17,889 nt of DNA, taken from contig CAYWOD010000054.1 of assembly GCA_964459805.1 (NCBI GenBank), positions 1 to 17,889 on the forward strand, written 5' to 3'. Below the pieces are notes generated by a model. The model did not search any database, had not been told where the DNA came from, and saw nothing but the letters and a program-made list of their open reading frames with translations. Shown here in pieces: positions 14,028-17,889 of this stretch. The stretch is from DAOVRL01 sp964459805. Lineage in GTDB: Bacteria > Planctomycetota > Phycisphaerae > Sedimentisphaerales > Anaerobacaceae. Both the position numbers and the translations under genes were made by a program. How positions within the stretch are numbered: position 1 is the first letter of the stretch; each line of letters begins with the position of its first letter.

Positions 14028-17000
14028 ATGGTTAGAGCGAGAAGTTCAAACCTGTTGGCGCGAATCACGGTTCTCTTCGTAGTGCTGGTTGGCTCAGTAA
14101 GTGCTTGGGGAAAGGTCATCTATGTTGATGCTAATGCTCCGGGAGTGGATGATGGAACGAGCTGGGAGGATGCTTACAATTTCCTGCAGGATGCGCTGGC
14201 GGATGCCAATCTTAGCGAAAAGCCGGTTGAGATAAGAGTGGCTCAGGGTGTTTATACACCAGACAGGAGTTCGGCGGTGCCGGGCGGGACGGGCGAGCGG
14301 GAGGCGGCGTTCGGCCTAATCGGCGGTGTTGCGGTATGGGGCGGGTATGGGGGATTTGGTGAGGCGGAGCCGGATCACCGTGACATTGAGAAGTATGAGA
14401 CTGTTCTGAGCGGGGATATCGGTGGAAATGACGTGGGCGATTTACACGATGCGTCGCGGGGTGATAACAGCTATCGTGTTGTTAGGGCCGACGATCTGGA
14501 GATCGGGCAGTCAACCGTGTTGGATGGTTTTACGGTCAGGGGCGGCAATGGCAATGGATTGTGGGAGGAGGGGTACGGAGGTGGTGGAGGCATTTGTGCC
14601 GTGAACAGCAGCGTAACAATCTCAGGTTGCTGTATTAGCGACTGTCTCGCTAACGTGGGGGGTGGTATTTACTGCACATGTTCTTCGGTCACTGTAAAGG
14701 GCTGCACAATCAGGAACAATAGAACTCATTGTGGGGGAGACGGTGGAGGCATTCATTGTGCTGACTCTTCCTTGTTGGTGGTTTATGACTCGAATATTGC
14801 CAATAACTGTACGGGTCGGGGTGCCCGGGGAGATGATGATGAAGGTGTCGACGGTGGCAAGGGCGGCGATGGTGGGGGGATCTATTGCGATGAATCTTGC
14901 TCATTAGAGATCTACGGCTCGCATATTAGGGGCAATGTGGCCGGAGATGGTGGATATCCGTCTGGGCATGGGGGAGACGGCGGGGGAGTATGCTGTGTTT
15001 CGTCTTCGCTGGAGGTTGGTAATTGCCGTATCAATAGTAATGCCGCCGGCAACGGAGGCGCTGGATGGTACTATGGACCAGATGCCGGTCAGGGCGGTCA
15101 TGGTGGCGGCATTTTCTGCGGCGGTTCTTCCCGATTGGTAGTTGGTGATTGTGAAATCAGTAACAACCGCGCTGGTAAAGGGGGTGACGAGGGTGGTAGT
15201 GGATATCCATCTGGGCATGGGGGAGACGGCGGGGGAGTATGCTGTGTTTCGTCTTCGCTGGAGGNNNNNNNNNNNNNNNNNNNNNNNNNNNNNNNNNNNN
15301 NNNNNNNNNNNNNNNNNNNNNNNNNNNNNNNNNNNNNNNNNNNNNNNNNNNNNNNNNNNNNNNNATCAATAGTAATGCCGCCGGCAACGGAGGCGCTGGA
15401 TGGTACTATGGACCAGATGGCGGTCAGGGCGGTCATGGTGGCGGCATTTTCTGCGGGGGTTCTTCCGGATTGGTAGTTGATGATTCTGAAATCAGTAACA
15501 ACGGCGCTGGAAAAGGGGGTGACGAGGGTGGTAATGGAGGCGCTGGTGGCGGCATTTACTGTGCTGGACCGTCCTCATTGGCAATTTATGGCTCGAACAT
15601 ATGCGGCAATACCGCGGGGAAGGGTCGTATTGGCGGCTGGGGGGGTGGTGAAGGCGGTGATGGCGGCGGGATATGGGCTGATTGGGTTGGGGCGATAGGT
15701 TGCAAGATCTGGGAGAATCGAACCGGTGATGGCGGCGGCCAGTACCGTGGTAACAGAGCCGCTGATGGTGGTGCAGGTGGCGGCGTATATTGCGGTGCGG
15801 CTGTGCTTGTCGATTGCTCTATTATGAAGAATGCTACCGGGTGGGGTGGAAGCGGCGGGGACCCGGGAGCGCCTGCCGGTGGAGACGGGGGCAGCGGGGC
15901 GGGTTTGCATTGTAGTGGTGAAGCACTCGTTGCAGATTGCGTGTTTGTCGCAAACAATACGGGGGCCGGTGGGTGGGGCTATAATAACCCTGGCGGTGAT
16001 GGTGGCAGTGGTGCAGCTATTTTTTCGGACTCAGGTAGTGTTTTCAATTGTCTAATTGCTGGAAACAGGACAGGCGATGGTGGCTGCGGTGAAGAAGGCG
16101 GTGCAGGTGGTAGTGGCGCGGGAATATGTTTGGGCGCACACTCATTGTCGTCGGTGAAGCATTGTACTGTTTTTGGCAATAGCACAGGTGACGGTGGTCA
16201 ATATGGGTCAATTGTGTACGGACCGAGGGGCAAAGGCGGGGGAGTTTGTGGCGGCGGTGGTACCGTGATTACAGATTCAATTATCTGGGGCAATTCGCCG
16301 GAGCAGTTGTTCGGTCTTGACTGTGATAATGTCAGTTACTGCGACATTGGGGATGATGAATGCGCTGGCAGCGTGGGCAATATTTCGGCAGATCCACTGT
16401 TTGTACAGCCGGGGTATTGGGCTAATGCTAACGATCCTAACATTGTTGTTGAGCCGAATGACCCGAATGCCGTCTGGATTATTGGCGATTATCATTTAAA
16501 CCAGATAGCTGCGGGACAGGCCGCTGATAGTCCGTGCGTAGACGCGGGCAGTGACACAGCAGTCAATCTGGGAATGGATAAATTCACAACGCGAACCGAC
16601 AAGGTGTGGGATGAAGGCATCGTGGATATGGGTTATCACTATCCTATACCCAGCCTGGGTGATATTGATGGCGATGGGGATGTTGACCTGATGGATTACG
16701 CTATATTTGCAGGGCATTGGTTAAAATTGGTGATAATGGAAATACCTATGGGCGAGGTTGTTGTCGATGGGAACTTAAGCGAATGGTCGCAAGGGGTCGA
16801 GTGGATAGCGTTGGACAAGGTCTATTATGGTAATCCTGATGATGTTAGTGAGGCGAAGTATGCTCTGCGCTGGGATCCGGACACAGATAAGATTTATGCC
16901 GCTGTGGTTGTGACGGATAGTGACCACGTTTTCAGTGATGAGTACATAAAGTGGAATGCGAGTGATAGGATTGAGATTTACAGCCAGGGCGATGCGGAGG

Positions 17001-17479
17001 GCGGGACGGGTTGGGTGGGAACCTACGATGTGGCACAACAGTATATGATGGGGCCAAACGATTCCGGCGGTTCGTGGGCTACGTGGGCTTTGGGTGAGAC
17101 GCTCGCAGAAGATGCGGGCGTGGAATACGCCGTTACGGTTGATGGTAACCAGATAATACACGAGGGTGGTGTTCTAATGTTTGACAGCTATGGAGGCTTT
17201 AGCGGGGGTGAGAGCATCGTTACTGATTTAAGGCCGGGGCTTGTGGTCGGGTTCGACATATTGGCCAGTACTCGATGGGTAGCTGATGGGTTCGGAATGC
17301 TTTCAGAGAACCTGATGACTGGCAAATCAGGAAACGCAAGCCAGTTTGCCAAGTACACGTTGGTTGAGCAACTGAGCGATTCATCAAGTGCTCCTGTTGA
17401 AGTTGACTTGGACAAGAACGGCATAGTAGACTGGTTTGACCTTGCATTACTGGCTGGAAATTGGCTGGCAGGACTTTGA
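14028..17479 (+). CDS. secreted Gly/Cys-rich parallel beta-helix protein with CBM9-like and dockerin-like domains (contains assembly gap)
   Basis: A large exported protein of about 1,121 residues if the N gap stands for 14 nt. A signal peptide (1-26, ending SVSA) is followed by a choice-of-anchor-Q-like opening (IYVDANAPGVDDGTSWEDAY, then RVAQGVYTPD). About a dozen beta-helix rungs follow (14570-16300), each with GGG-[IV]-x-C, SS-x-L-x-V, C/S-x-I-x-x-N and a long Gly loop. SADPLFVQPGYW and SPCVDAGSD close the helix. Then come a dockerin-like repeat GDIDGDGDVDLMDYAIFAGH (16658-16723), a CBM9-like domain (about 16755-17370, VVVDGNLSEWSQGVEW) and a second dockerin-like repeat DLDKNGIVDWFDLALLAGNW (from 17405). 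Probably cell-surface, binding carbohydrate; no catalytic residues seen. The gap at 15265-15364 splits the raw frame, but its sister repeat restores it. Confidence 0.85.
14951..15534 (+). repeat. tandem duplication of a 249-bp (83-codon) unit
   Basis: Unit 1 is 14951-15199 and unit 2 is 15200-15534, which includes the 100-N gap in place of 14 nt. In the compared parts I count 9 differences in about 235 positions, so the duplication is recent. Changes include Ala to Gly, Arg to Gly twice, Gly to Asp, and Cys to Ser in the DCEI block. Confidence 0.85.
15265..15364. other. 100-N assembly gap
   Basis: Exactly 100 N, the usual placeholder for a gap of unknown size. It falls inside unit 2 of the tandem duplication. 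The matching place in unit 1 has 14 nt (15016-15029), and using 14 instead of 100 puts both sides in one frame. Confidence 0.9.
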
Positions 17480-17498
17480 TAATTGATTATTTGTGGGT

Positions 17499-17527
17499 GA
17501 GATCCTTCGGCTTCGCCTCAGGATGAC
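17499..17527. repeat. REP-like palindrome after the beta-helix gene
   Basis: GAGATCCTTCGGCTTCGCCT then CAGGATGAC: ATCCT/AGGAT and GGC/GCC pair around a small loop. It begins 20 nt after the stop. It has no T tract, so it is more likely a repeat than an intrinsic terminator, though it may protect the 3' end. Confidence 0.55.
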
Positions 17528-17722
17528 AAATCATGAGGGCTGTGAGTCCCGACCTAATCCGGACTTGCAGCTCTTTTTATTGGTACGGGTTTAAGCTGAG
17601 TATTTCACCCAGCCCTTAATAGGGGCGGGGTTCACGGCTTTTTTGAATATTTTAATTGCGTGCCGGCCCACGGTAATAAATCTATACGCATCAATAACAA
17701 GTTATACCAATCACAGTTAAAG

Positions 17723-17808
17723 ATTGCCGATAGAATCAGACATAGCGCTGACTGGAAGGGCCTGGATTCCTGCTTTCGCAGGAATGACAGGCCCAGGCAA
17801 TCGGCAAT
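17723..17808. repeat. nested inverted repeat with REP core
   Basis: Outer arms ATTGCCGAT (17723-17731) and ATCGGCAAT (17800-17808) enclose inner arms GGGCCTG (17758-17764) and CAGGCCC (17788-17794), which in turn enclose ATTCCTGC/GCAGGAAT. The core is the same type as 11354-11380. Confidence 0.6.
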
Positions 17809-17835
17809 TACTAAATAGGGCTTGCTGAAAAAGTC

Positions 17836-17869
17836 GAGATTGCTTCGTCGCTACGCTCCTCGCAATGAC
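17836..17869. repeat. REP-like half-element
   Basis: GAGATTGCTTCGTCGCTACG then CTCCTCGCAATGAC. It shares GAGATTGC and CTCGCAATGAC with the element at 9771-9852. Confidence 0.65.
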
Positions 17870-17889
17870 ACAAAGTGCGTTTTCAGGTC

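Larger units (their letters stand above)
17480..17889. other. repeat-rich intergenic region
   Basis: About 410 nt with no supported gene: three REP-like palindromes (17499-17527, 17758-17794, 17836-17869), an outer inverted repeat (17723-17731 with 17800-17808), and otherwise AT-rich DNA. Confidence 0.6.

Noticed and set aside
13718..14119. 133-codon minus-strand frame
   Set aside because: It reads through intergenic repeats and the hairpin leader; LACPEHRRRVEW is a common spurious repeat translation.
15098..15436. Minus-strand Pro/Ser-rich frames through the beta-helix region
   Set aside because: They mirror the Gly-rich plus-strand codons and run through the N gap; no start signals.

Overview
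The window looks like a piece of a metagenome-derived genome from a Planctomycetota bacterium, most likely class Phycisphaerae. This rests on gene content only. There are three enzymes with twin-arginine signals (two Gfo/Idh/MocA oxidoreductases and a formylglycine-type sulfatase), a PEP-CTERM protein, a Gly-rich secreted parallel beta-helix protein with dockerin-like repeats, a B12-dependent ribonucleotide reductase, and intergenic DNA full of short palindromic and tandem repeats. No rRNA, tRNA, CRISPR array or transposase was seen.

Layout. 1-995 (minus) is the 5' part of a Tat-exported Gfo/Idh/MocA protein that runs off the left edge. After a 378-nt divergent region, 1374-5946 (plus) holds a secreted protein of three tandem ~95-residue beta modules, a 51-codon remnant of a PQQ-type beta-propeller protein (signal peptide fused to the last blade), a Tat-exported sulfatase, an intrinsic terminator, and a second Tat-exported Gfo/Idh/MocA protein. 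Small genes follow: a membrane-anchored unknown (6018-6605) and a YkgJ-type Cys-cluster protein (6786-7052). Two minus-strand genes come next: a PEP-CTERM protein with an InlB-B-like repeat (7105-7734) and an AlaC-type aminotransferase (8081-9301). 9302-9993 is intergenic, with a frameshifted small gene, REP-like palindromes and a duplicated poly-C motif. From 9994 (plus) there is an unknown 193-residue protein, an S23/four-helix-bundle gene framed by short repeats, a 69-residue unknown protein, and a class II ribonucleotide reductase (11455-13299) whose start lies in repeats. 13300-14027 is non-coding and structured. 14028-17479 is a large secreted beta-helix protein interrupted by a 100-N assembly gap. 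The right end is repeat-rich and non-coding.

How the genes fit together. The left third suggests periplasmic or surface processing of sulfated or otherwise modified carbohydrates: a sulfatase, and Gfo/Idh/MocA enzymes of the kind planctomycetes export. Substrate and pathway cannot be read from the sequence. The middle is housekeeping (alanine/PLP metabolism, deoxyribonucleotide synthesis) mixed with unknowns. The right third encodes one large exported protein with its own consensus-like promoter and a leader holding two perfect hairpins.

The most interesting items are the Cys-ladder beta-helix protein with its split dockerin and 249-bp internal duplication, the hairpin leader in front of it, the repeat-framed S23 gene, and the propeller remnant. 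The N gap does not break the gene: filling it from the sister repeat (14 nt) restores the frame exactly. I see no clear multi-gene defence or mobile system here.
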